A stretch of 64,000 nucleotides of DNA, from NCBI GenBank assembly GCA_012064385.1, contig QRDG01000401.1:781393-845392 (forward strand), read 5' to 3'. This DNA is from Puccinellia tenuiflora (taxonomy: Eukaryota > Streptophyta > Magnoliopsida > Poales > Poaceae). A program made the position numbers and the translations under genes. The notes under the pieces were generated by a model. The model was not told the origin of the DNA, did not search any database, and worked only from the letters and a program-made list of their open reading frames with translations. Of this stretch, positions 1 through 9,957 are shown in pieces. Within the stretch, counting starts at the first letter, position 1, and each line of letters starts with the position of its first letter.

Positions 1-184
1 GCCAGGTGCGCCACAGAAATATTTTCTGTGGCCACAGAAATGTGAGAATTCTGTGGCGCACCAAGCAAGGTGCGCCACAGAAAATATTTTTGTGGCGAGA
101 ATTCTGTGGCGCACCCAGCAAACCTGGGGTTGCGCCACAGAATTCAAATTTGGTGCGCCACTGATAGCCATTTCTGTGGTAGTG
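1..184 (-). mobile_element. CACTA transposon terminus (partial, runs off the left edge)
   Basis: The segment ends at 180-184 with TAGTG, so on the minus strand the element begins CACTACCACAGAAATGG. Interior to that end are repeated short inverted modules built on GGTGCGCCACAGAA and its complement. A CACTA start plus a subterminal array of short repeats in both orientations is the usual plan of plant CACTA ends, where the array binds transposase. The end abuts LINE reverse-transcriptase sequence at 185, so the transposon inserted into that LINE. The other end and any transposase lie outside the window, so the 3-bp target duplication cannot be tested. Autonomy is unknown. Confidence 0.75.
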
Positions 185-721
185 TATAGACCCCTTTAGA
201 CTCATACTTCCAGATAATAGCATCTTCCTCTCTACTAAGGTGGATGGATTGGGCTATCTGAAGGACTTCATACCATTGAATCATCAATCTATGATCAAAG
301 CATCTTCTAAAAGTGACCCTAAGTTGGTCACCATCCCAGATTTCTGCTACAGTAGAAGATTTTTCATTAACAATGGCATACAGCTCCCAGTACTGAATAG
401 CTAGACTAGAGGAACCAAGCCATTGATCTTCCCAAAATTTTACTTTTCTGCCATTGCCAATTTTCCACCAGTACCCAAATTTAGCAGCTTTGGCAGCCCA
501 AATCACTCCTTTCCAAAAAGGGGATGCCCCAAGGTCAGAAGAGGAAAAAATGTTGGGGTTATCGACATTATACTTAAAGTCAATAATTTGCTTCCACAAC
601 TTATCACCATCAGCCTGATATCTTTTAACCCAGGAGGCTAAAAGGCAAAGGTTCATCTCAGCTAGGTTTGGGATACCCAACCCACCATACTCCTTCTTCT
701 GGGAAACAAAAGCCCAATTTG
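185..721 (-). pseudogene. LINE ORF2 remnant: end of reverse transcriptase and zinc-binding RT region
   Basis: The minus-strand translation has the pattern after the RT core of plant L1-type LINEs: a KKEYGGLGIPNL-like motif (beginning just upstream of 680, out to about 721), then FWKGVIWAAK, then WWKIGNGRKVKFWEDQWLG, and the start of a zf-RVT-like region (about 470-185). The frame is open for about 160 codons, then the CACTA end at 184 cuts it after KYESKGVY. No RT active-site YADD and no 3' poly(A) is present here, so this is an internal fragment. It is a different copy from the large LINE at 13252-37300, because both contain this same protein region with different residues. Confidence 0.8.
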
Positions 722-1456
722 AAATGTGTCCCTAGTCTTTCCTCTTATGACTAATTCGTTTGATCAAGTGTGGTTAGATGTTTCCTAATCATGGATTTAT
801 GAATCACTTGATAAACGAAGTTTGTATCATGGGAGATGATATAATGGACAAGACTCAAATTAAATAGATGTCAAATATAGTTTCCTTAAACCGTGAGATT
901 ATGTTACTCCCGCTTATCGGAGGAGTGCTTTGTGGACATCAAACGTCACTTCGTAACTGGGTGATTATAAAGGTGGCTTTCAGGTATTCCGATGATTGGT
1001 TGTTGGGTTGCATGTTTCAAGATTGGGATTTGTTCGTCCAACAGTTGGATAGATATCTCTGGGCCCTCTCGGTAGTATAGCATCCAAAAGCTTGCAAGCA
1101 TATGACTAAGTGGCTAGTCATAAGGGATCCTATTCTATGGGAACGAGTAAAGAGAACTTGTCGGTAACGAGATTAATCAGATATGGAGATATCGGTGGAT
1201 TAGATCTCGGACAAGTAATATATCGTGAAACAAAAGGAATCATATATGGATTAATTGAATCCCGGACATTGTGGTTCGACTAGTAAAGTACTTCGTCGAA
1301 TATGTAGGAATTAATATGGGCATCCCGGTCCCGCTATTAATATGACATATTCGCGAACCCGCAGAGTCACACACTTAACGTTCGATGTAGTTAGGGTTCG
1401 AGATAAATGATGGTGAGAAAGAATATTGATTCGGAGTCCCGGATAGGATCCCGGCC
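722..1456 (+). mobile_element. Diverged copia LTR relic (BARE/Angela/WIS type)
   Basis: A run of phrases in order matches what I know of the long Triticeae BARE/Angela/WIS LTR: CGTAACTGGGTGATTATAAA near 949, TATCTCTGGGCCC near 1052, CGGTAACGAGATTAATC near 1161, a GAATCCCGGACATTGTGG motif near 1257, and a CGGAGTCCCGGATAGGATCC motif near 1433. The match stops near 1456, and neither LTR end (TG...CA) nor a target duplication is visible. It is therefore an internal LTR fragment, and the many substitutions suggest age. No coding content is expected. The family name is from memory of the pattern, not from a search. Confidence 0.65.
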
Positions 1457-2532
1457 GCTGAGCCTCGTGTCCGTACGTCTCGACGCAGAACGCCAGCGCG
1501 CCCGTCCGATCGTCGTAGGCCTACATCCCTCCGGCCGTGTCAACGTCGGGGAGGGGGAGGCGAGATGGCGGAGGCGCTGCAGACGGTGGGAATGGAGGCG
1601 GCGGTGGGGGCAGGAGTGGCGCCGGCGGGCATCGCGGATGGTGCGGGAGCGCACGAGCTGCCGCGGCCACTTTATCAACCATTGTGCTGGGGGAAACAAT
1701 GGGACTGCTGCGGCCGGCCCGCGATGCAGCGCAGCAAGGCAAGGACGACGACCCTCTTGTGGCAAAAGCGAGCAGGCGCAACAGCCTCGCTTGTGGCGGT
1801 CCGGGGGGAGTGACCGTAGATGCGGGATGGAGTGACCGTAGATGCGCTCCTGGGGTGTCTTCAGTGACCGTAAATTGCACTTTTCAAAGTACGGTGACTA
1901 AAGTGAATAACGTGGACAAGTTCAATGACCCCTCGTGCATTTTACTCTTTCAAGGGCCGGTGCAGATAACCTCACGAGAGATTCTCCTTCTCGACGACCT
2001 CCAGGAAAGAACGCAGCGAATCGTTGGCGTGATAAAAATCAAGCTGGGTGTGCAGATGAACAGCACGTACGCGGGGCTGCAGTGCAGATCGCCCAACGAC
2101 AAAACGATCATAGGTAGCTAGAGTACTTGGCAATGCAATGTAGTGTACTATACTACCGCATTAGCATAAGTGATCCTGTCTGTAATCAAGCATGCAAGAA
2201 AGATTCGTCAGCTAAGCTATTCAGAGTTGATTAATCCGATTCCGATGGTATATGCATCGCTCCTTACCATTAGGACCAGCTGTATGTAACACATGGGCGA
2301 AACTGAATCGATATCATAACAAAGTAGATCAGCTGAAAAAAATAGTAAATTGCTGCTACCGCCAATGCAACATGGATGTGTTATCCATTTTTTAGAACAA
2401 CACCGCAATGTACTTATTAAAGGGCTGAGTAGCATAAGATCTTGGCTCATTTTTATAGCCGGATTAAATCTGGAGAAAAAAAAAAGGTTCAGATTGGAGA
2501 TACATGTGCCAAGAATAGAAACGTCGATACAC
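1457..2532. other. Intergenic stretch, no gene recognised
   Basis: The first half (1457-1880) is GC-rich and open in several frames on both strands, but the translations are low complexity (R, G, A, P) and overlap each other, so none is supported as a gene. At 1811-1876 the motif GTGACCGTAGATGC occurs twice and a third, changed copy follows. The second half is AT-rich with nothing recognisable. It lies directly upstream of the CSN5 promoter. Confidence 0.4.
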
Positions 2533-2774
2533 GGCCCATAAAGCTCAACAGGTTCCCAGGTCTACCAGATATTGGAGTTGTAAACGGAGTATAGCAGGCC
2601 CTGGCCCACTACGAATCCAGCCCAATAAGCTCCTGCCTAGCGGCGGCTACCTCCACATATTGGGAAGCCGAACCAAGCAGAGAGACCCAAACCCCTCCCG
2701 TCCTCTTCCTCCTCGCCCCTTCCTCTCCTAGGGTTTTGCCTGCCGTCAGCGCGACTCCCGGCGCACCCAGCGCG
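2533..2774 (+). promoter_or_regulatory. CSN5 upstream region: site II-like GGCCCA motifs and a telo-box
   Basis: GGCCCA occurs at 2533-2538 and 2603-2608, and AGCCCA occurs near 2619. A telo-box-like AGGGTTTT lies at 2730-2737, about 40 bases before the ATG and probably in the 5' UTR, which is also CT-rich (2698-2728). Site II elements paired with a telo-box are known from promoters of plant housekeeping and proliferation genes. No good TATA box is seen; ATATAG-like sequence near 2590 is weak. The transcription start is not determined. The regulatory role is inferred from motif type and position only. Confidence 0.45.
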
Positions 2775-5700
2775 ATGGAGCCCTCCTCGTCGTCGGCGCT
2801 GGCGAGGCAGACGTGGGAGCTGGAGAACAACATCCCGGCGACCGCCACCGACCCGGAGGCGCAGGATGAGATCTACCGCTACGACGAGAAGGCCAACGCG
2901 CGGGCCCACCAGGAGAAGCCCTGGGCGAGCGACCCCCACCACTTCCGCCGCGTCAAGATCTCCGCCCTCGCGCTCCTCAAGATGGTCGTCCACGCCCGCG
3001 CCGGCGGCACCATCGAGATCATGGGCCTCATGCAGGGCAAGGTCGAGGGCGACTCCATGATCGTCATGGACGCCTTCGCCCTCCCCGTCGAGGGCACCGA
3101 GACCAGGGTCAACGCCGCCGCAGACGCATACGAGTACATGGTCGAGTACTCCACCATCAACAAGCAGGTCAGCCCACGCGCTCCTTCCAATCGCCACTGT
3201 TTTATTTTTGGAGCTCTCGATCTGATCAGACTGCAATGTTGCTCCCAATAGACTGTCTATTTGCTTGCCCGCATGAAAATTGTTATAGTTGGTGCTATTA
3301 ATTGCAGTCGTGTTGTTCATGTGTAAAGTTTAGGTTTGGATTGCTGGCAGTGCTGCTGATTTGGTGCACATCTGTTGGCTTGATATGTGCAGTGCAGTTA
3401 AAAGTGGCCAACAGGCAACATCAAACTCTTTTTGCTTGTGTGATCTTCTTAGCTGTTAGGAACTTGTCTGTGTTCTACAACGTCGCCCTCAGATTGGTCC
3501 AGTCCATGTAAATGCCGATAACTTGACTTATTAGCTTGTGCTCTAGATTGTTGCTGACATATTGAGAACTGATATTCCCTCTCAACTGTGCTGTGATCCT
3601 TAACTGTTTTTGACATACTGGGTAATCTAATAGAGAGTTACAGCACAACATTGAAAATATGACTATTTCATTCCAAGTTATCGTACTAGTGGTTTTTGAT
3701 AGTTAATTAGTTACAGGTACCATGGCATTTGGTGTAGGATTGAACAACGCCCGATGGTTCCATATTTCCTATCACCATCAAATTTATGCATTGCTTTCTC
3801 TAACCCAATCTCTGTTTTTTGCACTTATTGTTGAGTGTTTATATATAGTATGCATACATGACCGTGCAGTTGTGCTTGTTTAGTATGATTTGGCAAATAT
3901 AGATGCACGTAAATATTATATTGAACCCCCACCCCGCTCCTTCCAGGCAACAGGCAGTGCAGTTAAAAGTGGCCAACAGGCAACATCAAACTCCTTTTTG
4001 CTTGTGTGATCTTCTTAGCTGTGTGCTTCCTTATCAGTTAGTAACTTGTCTGTATTCTTACAACGTTGCCCTCAGTCCAGTCCATGTAATGAATTGACTT
4101 CTTAGCTTGTGCTCTAGATTGTTGTTGACATATTCAGACCTGATATTGCCTCTCAGATGTGCAGTGATCCTTAACTGTTGTTGACATACGGGCAAATCTA
4201 ATAGAGAGTACAGCACAACATTGAAAACATGACTAGTTGATTCTAAGTGATTGTACTAGTGGTTTTTGATAGTTAATTAGTTACAGGTGCCATGTCATTT
4301 GGTGTAGGATTGAATAACGCCCAATGGTTCCATATTTCCCGTCACCGTCAAATTAATGTATAGCATTATCGAACCCAACCTCTGGTTTTTGCACTTTGTT
4401 GAGAGTTTAGATATAGTATGCATACATTACCGTGCAGTTGTTGATTTGCGTAAATGTTATATTGATCAATGATCATTTAAAGAATGCCATTACTTAGATA
4501 TGTGAGGAAATATTCACTTGCAATTGACTTTTAATTCTGAATAATAAATAAAACTAACTTGTTTATGTTCTTCATTTGGATAGGCTGGAAGGTTGGAAAA
4601 TGTGATTGGTTGGTACCACTCACACCCTGGTTATGGATGCTGGCTGTCAGGCATTGATGTTTCAACTCAGATGCTTAATCAGCAGTTTCAAGAGCCATTC
4701 TTGGCTGTTGTGATAGACCCTACAAGGACTGTTTCTGCTGGTAAAGTGGAGATTGGAGCTTTTAGGACATATCCGAAAGATTACAAGCCACCGGATGACC
4801 CTGTGTCCGAGTATCAAACCATACCACTCAACAAGATAGAAGATTTTGGTGTTCACTGCAAACAGGTAAGCAGATTAACTGTTGATCTTCTCTTTTGCTG
4901 AAATGTGTGGTCTAGTTCTTTTCTGACTGTATCTTTTTTCATGCAGTACTATTCTTTGGATATAACTTATTTCAAGTCATCCTTGGACTCTCACCTCCTT
5001 GATCTACTCTGGAACAAGTACTGGGTCAACACACTGTCCTCATCACCACTTCTGGGCAACAGGGATTATGTTGCTGGACAGATCTTTGATTTAGGTAGGC
5101 ATTTCCTTCTAGTTATGAAGATGTCTAACTTTTTTACATCTAGTTTCATCTTACAATTGAGCGATTGTGATAGTAAATGATTTTGTGCTACACAGCTGAT
5201 AAACTAGAACAAGCTGAAGGTCAACTGGCACACAGTCGATTTGGTGTGCTTATGCCATCACAACGAAAGAAAGAGGTCAGTCTCTGCATTCATGCCCTTT
5301 AAACTTTGTTACTGTACCTTTTGCCCTTGTGAAGCTAGGTTGGTACTGTTCTGATTAAATCTCACACACCCTTGGGCTGCTTAATTGGTTCAGTTTTCAA
5401 CATCTTTCATGTTTCAAAATAGTATGTTCTTATCTGGTGATTAAGTGTTGTCATTTTGCTGTTCTTTGTCAGTTTCAATTGTAACTGGATAGGTCATTTA
5501 TGCCTGCATTTTATGATAATTGCCAAACTACTTTTGACATAACGAATAAATTCAATCAAGTTAATTATTAGACAGTAGCAATTAGTTTGTGTGTAAGCAG
5601 TGGCCTGGTGCATTAGTAACTTTTTGTTCATGTGTTCATGTGTTCCTTTGCATGTGGAAGTTGTAGAAGAAAGACTAAGCTATAAATCTGGTTTCCGTTG

Positions 5701-6707
5701 TTTGTTTGTTTATAAAAAGTCAGAACCAGGAGCACAGACTGTATAGTATGCATGAAGCAAATTGTGGTAGTGTGTTTGAAAAGCAGAAGTAATGATAAAT
5801 CGTGCTCGAGAAGAACTTGTGCTGATAGTTGAGATGTAAAGTTCTGATGGCCTAGCCCCTAGGAAAGGCCTATGGCTTTGTTTAATGGTTTGATTCCATG
5901 CTGTCATATCATATGAGTAGTTGTGAAATTTGTGTCTGGTCAATTACTTGAGTGAGAGGGTTCTTGTGCTTGAGACCTTGAGTGCATACAGTTATGATGG
6001 ATGCTTGTTAAATATGTGCCTTTAGCAACGGGATTATCACACACTTAGGCCCCACTTGGATTATCGTTCAGTTTTACGGAGGGGGAATATATCCGGCCGT
6101 ACCACTGGATTTTTAGCGTGACCTTGATAGGTCCGTAAAATTTACCCGGGTTTTTGGCTAAAAAACGAGCAACCAAGCAGGGCCTTATGGAGCTCATGAT
6201 TGTTAATTTCGTTAGTACTCTTAGTTTCGTACCCATCTTCTTCCTCTTAACGTAACTCTGTTTATCAGTTAATTAACATATGATATGTTCTTATGGCTAT
6301 GCAATCTTTTATTTCCCAGTTTGTCAGTCACTCCGTAGTTTATTCTGTTTATTCGTTGCTCTCTGTTAGAATCATTTTTTTTGTGGAACCTAAATGTGTT
6401 TTCTCTTGGTTCCTTGCTGTTGTGGTTTCTTAGCAAGAGGAGTCTCCGCTGGCTAAGGTAACCCGGGATAGCTCCAAAATTACTGCTGAACAGGTTCATG
6501 GTCTCATGTCACAGGTCAGTCTTAGTTCATGCCTGAAGTCCTTAGTCGTCTTAATTTTCCTGTTAAATTTTCTAATCTTGCCCTTAACTGTCACCGTTAC
6601 AGGTCATCAAGGACATCCTCTTCAACTCCGTGCACCCGTCGAGCAAAAACAAGGCAAGCACAAGTGCCCCAGAGTCGCCTGTGCCTGAGCCTATGGTCGA
6701 AGCTTGA
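2775..6707 (+). CDS. CSN5: COP9 signalosome subunit 5 (JAMM metalloprotease), six exons
   Basis: CSN5 is the catalytic subunit of the COP9 signalosome: a zinc isopeptidase that removes Nedd8/RUB from cullins and so controls SCF-type ubiquitin ligases in nucleus and cytosol. Exons are 2775-3167, 4584-4865, 4947-5094, 5196-5275, 6434-6514 and 6603-6707. Every intron is GT-AG, and the exons join to 1089 nt, giving 362 residues, the usual plant length (about 360). The start is the ATG in GCGATGGAG, giving MEPSSSSALARQTWELENN as in grass orthologues. The MPN+/JAMM residues are visible: Glu81 in GGTIEIMGLM, then HSHPGYGCWLSGID with His143, His145, Ser153 and Asp156. The C-terminal region carries the QVHGLMSQ/VIKDILFNSV helix and ends in EPMVEA. 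No stop or frameshift is seen, so the gene looks functional. Introns 1 and 4 are long and carry a duplication and a MITE. Confidence 0.96.
3391..4465 (+). repeat. Tandem duplication of about 565 bp within CSN5 intron 1
   Basis: The block beginning AGTGCAGTTAAAAGTGGCC at 3391 recurs at 3956, and landmarks further on repeat in the same order: CAGCACAACATTGAAAA, GGTTTTTGATAGTTAATTAG, ATTTGGTGTAGGATTGAA, and TGCATACAT (3851 and 4419). The offset is 565-568 bases. Copy 1 is about 3391-3925 and copy 2 about 3956-4465. The copies differ by scattered substitutions and small indels, so the event is not recent. It lies wholly inside the intron and leaves both splice sites alone. Confidence 0.9.
6048..6184. 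mobile_element. Tourist/Harbinger-like MITE in CSN5 intron 4
   Basis: A 137-bp segment has imperfect terminal inverted repeats (GGCCCCACTTGGAT at the left; GGCCCTGCTTGGTT reading in from the right) and is flanked on both sides by TTA (6045-6047 and 6185-6187). A 3-bp TTA/TAA duplication is the signature of PIF/Harbinger insertions. The interior has no ORF. It lies in the 1158-base intron 4, about 250 bases before exon 5. Confidence 0.7.
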
Positions 6708-7608
6708 GAGCTCCAGCAAAATGCTTTACATGCTAGCCTCTTTTGATGCTTGATTCACCTACAGCGCTTGCGAGTTGTATCATCACTTCAAATCGTGTCC
6801 GGCACACTTATCTGACCCGAACTGCCTAGTCTGGGTTCCTTTTGTCGAAATCGAATTGATATGTAATTATGAGTTACCTCTTGCGTCTTGTGCTGCCACT
6901 GAAAGATTCTGTAATTCACTGACGCTGAAAAATTTACAGTTCTTGACGGCCTTCCTGATGGTTCCTAATAGGTACGCTCGGTCTCCAAAATAGTCCCACT
7001 ATAATTTAAGACTGCTTTGATGACCATTTCAATCATGAGCAGGTGTACTTTTGTTTGACTTTGACGTGAATCTAGAGCGGACGGCACTGGGACGTTCTGT
7101 TTTGTGTCGTTACTTCGCGATAGGCTCAGTTAGTACACGCGGCAACACAGGGCTCTCTCGGTGTGTTTATGGTCCTAAACTACTTCAGCCAACATCACAA
7201 TGGGTACAATAGTATAGCGAGAGCGAATTTGGTGAACATGGTGACGAGCGCTGCCCAAATCGGGACCGCATGAACACGCTTTGAGACCTCTAATTGATTG
7301 TAGCTTTCACTAGCATTTAAAGCGGTTATTCAATTCAATGCGTTGCATAGACACTTGCGACCCTTTGAAGAATGCATTAGTTAGTAAACATGGGATTAAA
7401 TCAGCTTTCACACAGCCTAATGCCCTAATCATACCAAAATAAAAACCCACATTATTGAATAATGCAAATTGCATTACATAGAGTACACATTAGGAGGCAC
7501 TAATGACTCCTGGTTCATGAATATGCATAGTAGTACATAGATTCATGACCAATGGGCAGGCACGTCACGCATAAAAAATCAAGAGTTAGGACGCATCATA
7601 ACTTACAC
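6708..7608. other. CSN5 3' UTR and downstream intergenic DNA
   Basis: The first 250-300 bases after the stop are probably 3' UTR. They are AT-moderate with TGTAA-type and AATT-rich elements near 6860-6945, but I see no canonical AATAAA there. Beyond about 7000 no repeat, ORF or RNA gene is recognisable. Confidence 0.35.
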
Positions 7609-8250
7609 CTTTTTTTTTTGCGATTACAACCCCAGATATATTAACCTTCCACAGTAGTACATGGGACCTCAAAGAAAGCAAAAATTACAACCAGGTCCCT
7701 TATCCACTCCTCTTCAGACGCCGACGCGGACCGGAGACGCGCCGCCGCACTGCCACCGCCGCTCCCTCGCAGAGCCGGCGAGAAACCTTGTTCAACAGGC
7801 AGTATCGATGCAGTCGGGAAGTCGCCGATCTCGGTCTCAGCGTACCCACACGACGACGAAGAAGAAGAGCAGCATAGCACCACCGGAAGGAGGTCGTCAT
7901 CTCCCTCGCCGAACGGCCAGAGAGAAGGATATCCGGAGCTCCTCCAACATACCTTAGGAAGCCCGCACCGGCGCTGGAGAAGACAACGGTGCGACGACGG
8001 CAGGCTCCAAGGACAAAATCCCCACGAAACGCGGTCATCTGCGTCGATTCGACGGCCGCGTGGAGGAACTTCTACAGATCCGTCGCCGCAGCAAGGAACT
8101 CCGACGAGAGGGAGCACGGATCGAGAAGACCTGAAGGTCGTATACGGCGGCGCCACTCCCACACCCACGCCACCGTCGACCACACACACCCACACCCTAT
8201 TTACAGCCCGTACGCACAGATCCGGGGTTCCCCCACCCTTCCGCCGCCGG
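7609..8250 (-). mobile_element. Poly(A) retroposon-like element, GC-rich, minus strand
   Basis: On the minus strand the segment runs from GC-rich sequence (about 8250) into an AT-richer tail that includes GACCTGGTTGTAATTTTTGC, then TTAATATATCTGGGG, and ends in about ten A's (seen as T's at 7609-7620). The same tail design, GTTGTAATTTT then a TTT-GGG-TCC stretch then poly(A), occurs at 9790-9942 and 40490-40638, where long target duplications prove retroposition. Here I could not find a convincing duplication, so the 5' limit is approximate. The long minus-strand frames (to 184 codons) are low complexity, with no recognised domain. Confidence 0.45.
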
Positions 8251-9013
8251 AGCGGACGGAGAAGGGAGGGGGGATAATTGATGATAACCCCCCACGTGGC
8301 AAAAGTTTGCTCACAGGCCCCTATGGTGTGTCACTGACATGTGGGGTTTAAATGACCCGGGGGGTTATCATTAAATCCCCCGAAAGGAGGGGGAACCCGC
8401 GGCGGCGCCGGGGGAACGGGGGGAGACGGCTTCGCCCTTGCTGTCGCCTTTTCTGGAGAGAGCGAGAGAAGTCCAGAATGTTAGGAAAAGTTAGCATATG
8501 ATGTGCTACTACCTGTCAGGATTTGTTGATGTGCCGGAGACAAACCAAAGAATGGTGCCATCGTTACAATCGGGGCACAAGATAATATGGAGCGTCACGA
8601 TTGTATTGGCTGGAACGTAAGTTTCCTAAATGGGCGAACTGGACTGAGAAATCACGAGGAAGATGAATAGTGGAATATTCAGACTGCGGATACTTTAACT
8701 AAGAGGCAGCATACAAATGGCAGCACTAGCCGTTGTTATATCGGGCATTAACTGGAGCAGTAGGCAGTAGCATGCAAATAAGCAGTGCTCACTGTCCCTG
8801 TCCGGCCATGGTTAGTCCGTACGTGATTAATGCCTTGTCAGTGAATACACCAAGTATACCGACTGAGTAATGCGGTTCAGAAATGATTGAATACACCTGC
8901 GGTATGGATGTGGTCCTAATCTCTAACAGCGAGGCTGCGACGATGTAGGGAGCGAGCGGGAGCAGGTTCTCCTCCGTATTTCTCTGCGTTACTACATATG
9001 CAAAACACACCTA
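8251..9013. other. Intergenic, no gene recognised
   Basis: It begins GC-rich with G-runs and C-runs (8255-8430, including two short segments able to pair, CCCCCACGTGG and CCGGGGGGTTATCATT), then becomes ordinary AT-balanced sequence. Small frames are unremarkable. Nothing is supported as a gene or RNA. Confidence 0.35.
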
Positions 9014-9562
9014 CTCCCTTCGTTCCGGATTATAGGGGTGTAGAGCCAATTCTACAATTTTAAGACGTCTCTTAACTACTACTCCCTCCCTCTACGACCA
9101 AGGTGAAAGAGGATTGGCCATGCAAATTTTATCTCATCCAATTAGCACTCTCACGTTTAATGCCAACATTAACTAGGGAAAGGCCATACCCAATCGGGAT
9201 GATTTGATTGCGCATGCACTGGTCGAGTATACCACCGCATGCATGCAAAATTGGTCACTCCCTAATTAACTGCTCCTAGTTAATGCTAATTGTGCCCTAC
9301 TCTTGGTATTATCTGGTTTTCATATTGTGACTTACAAACTGAGATGGAGGGAGTACCCAACTTTGTGTAAAAAATGCACACACTAACTCTTATTAATACT
9401 GTTTTGTGCGTGGCTAAAGAAGAGTGCATGAAGTTTGCATGCAATTAATTATAAGTTACAAATTAAATTTTGTACAAAAATTAAGAAGATTTAATGCTCA
9501 ATCTTTATAATATCGAACAATCTAAAAAAGCTCTCAATCTATGTAATTCCGAACGGAGGGAG
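9014..9562. mobile_element. Outer Stowaway-like MITE, split by a second MITE
   Basis: The left end at 9014 reads CTCCCTTCGTTCCGGATTAT and is preceded by TA (9012-9013). The right end near 9542-9562 is its imperfect inverse, TAATTCCGAACGGAGGGAG. Stowaway (Tc1/mariner) MITEs in grasses begin CTCCCTCCGTTC and duplicate TA. The TA on the right has decayed to CA. The element is interrupted at 9082-9353 by another MITE of the same broad class, leaving about 277 bp of its own sequence. No coding content. Confidence 0.6.
9082..9353. mobile_element. Inner Stowaway-like MITE nested in the outer one
   Basis: This 272-bp segment begins CTCCCTCCCTCTACGACC and ends in GAGATGGAGGGAG, which read inward from the right is CTCCCTCCATCTC. 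TA lies on each side (9080-9081 and 9354-9355). The terminus and TA duplication fit Stowaway. It sits inside the MITE bounded by 9014 and 9562, so it inserted later. Confidence 0.6.
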
Positions 9563-9625
9563 CAATTTCTAAATACGGGTGAATTTCTCCCTCACCAAAA
9601 ACAAATATGGGTGAACCTCGAGTAC

Positions 9626-9957
9626 AAGTGCAGGTGCATGTGGGCACTTCGGTGCTTCTTCTGGTGGTTCACAAAGCCATTTCTGGCGATGGAGCTTCTT
9701 CCTTCTCGGGTGTGCTGGTCTACGCTGCTTCTTCTCACGGTGGTCGGCGCCGGAGGCGAGCGGCGTGTTCGTGCCGGCGTTGCAGAGCTCTCCAAGGACC
9801 TCGTTGTAATTTTGTTGTTCTTTGGGGGCTTTTTCACAATTTGTATGGGTCTTCGTGTCCTTCTGGACCTTTCCGTTCGGTGTGTACGTGTACTGTACTC
9901 CATTTATCTTTGATATATATATACACGTATGCTTTCAAAAAAAAGTGCAAGTGCATG
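9626..9957 (+). mobile_element. Short poly(A) retroposon with 15-bp target duplications
   Basis: The body (about 9641-9942) runs GC-rich then AT-rich and ends in an A run (9937-9944). It is flanked by AAGTGCAGGTGCATG (9626-9640) and AAGTGCAAGTGCATG (9943-9957), 14 of 15 identical. A poly(A) tail plus a long direct repeat is the mark of target-primed reverse transcription, so it was mobilised by a LINE-type machinery. At about 302 bp it has no reverse transcriptase of its own. Its tail resembles that of the larger retroposon at 39784-40636. It may be a 5'-truncated LINE or a SINE-like family; I cannot tell which. Confidence 0.65.

Noticed and set aside
2609..3320. Minus-strand frames over CSN5 exon 1
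   Set aside because: Antisense of the JAMM protein exon; the plus-strand frame is conserved and spliced consistently.
7641..8195. 184-codon minus-strand frame as a gene
   Set aside because: Low-complexity content, no start context or domain, and the segment ends in a poly(A) like the retroposons nearby.
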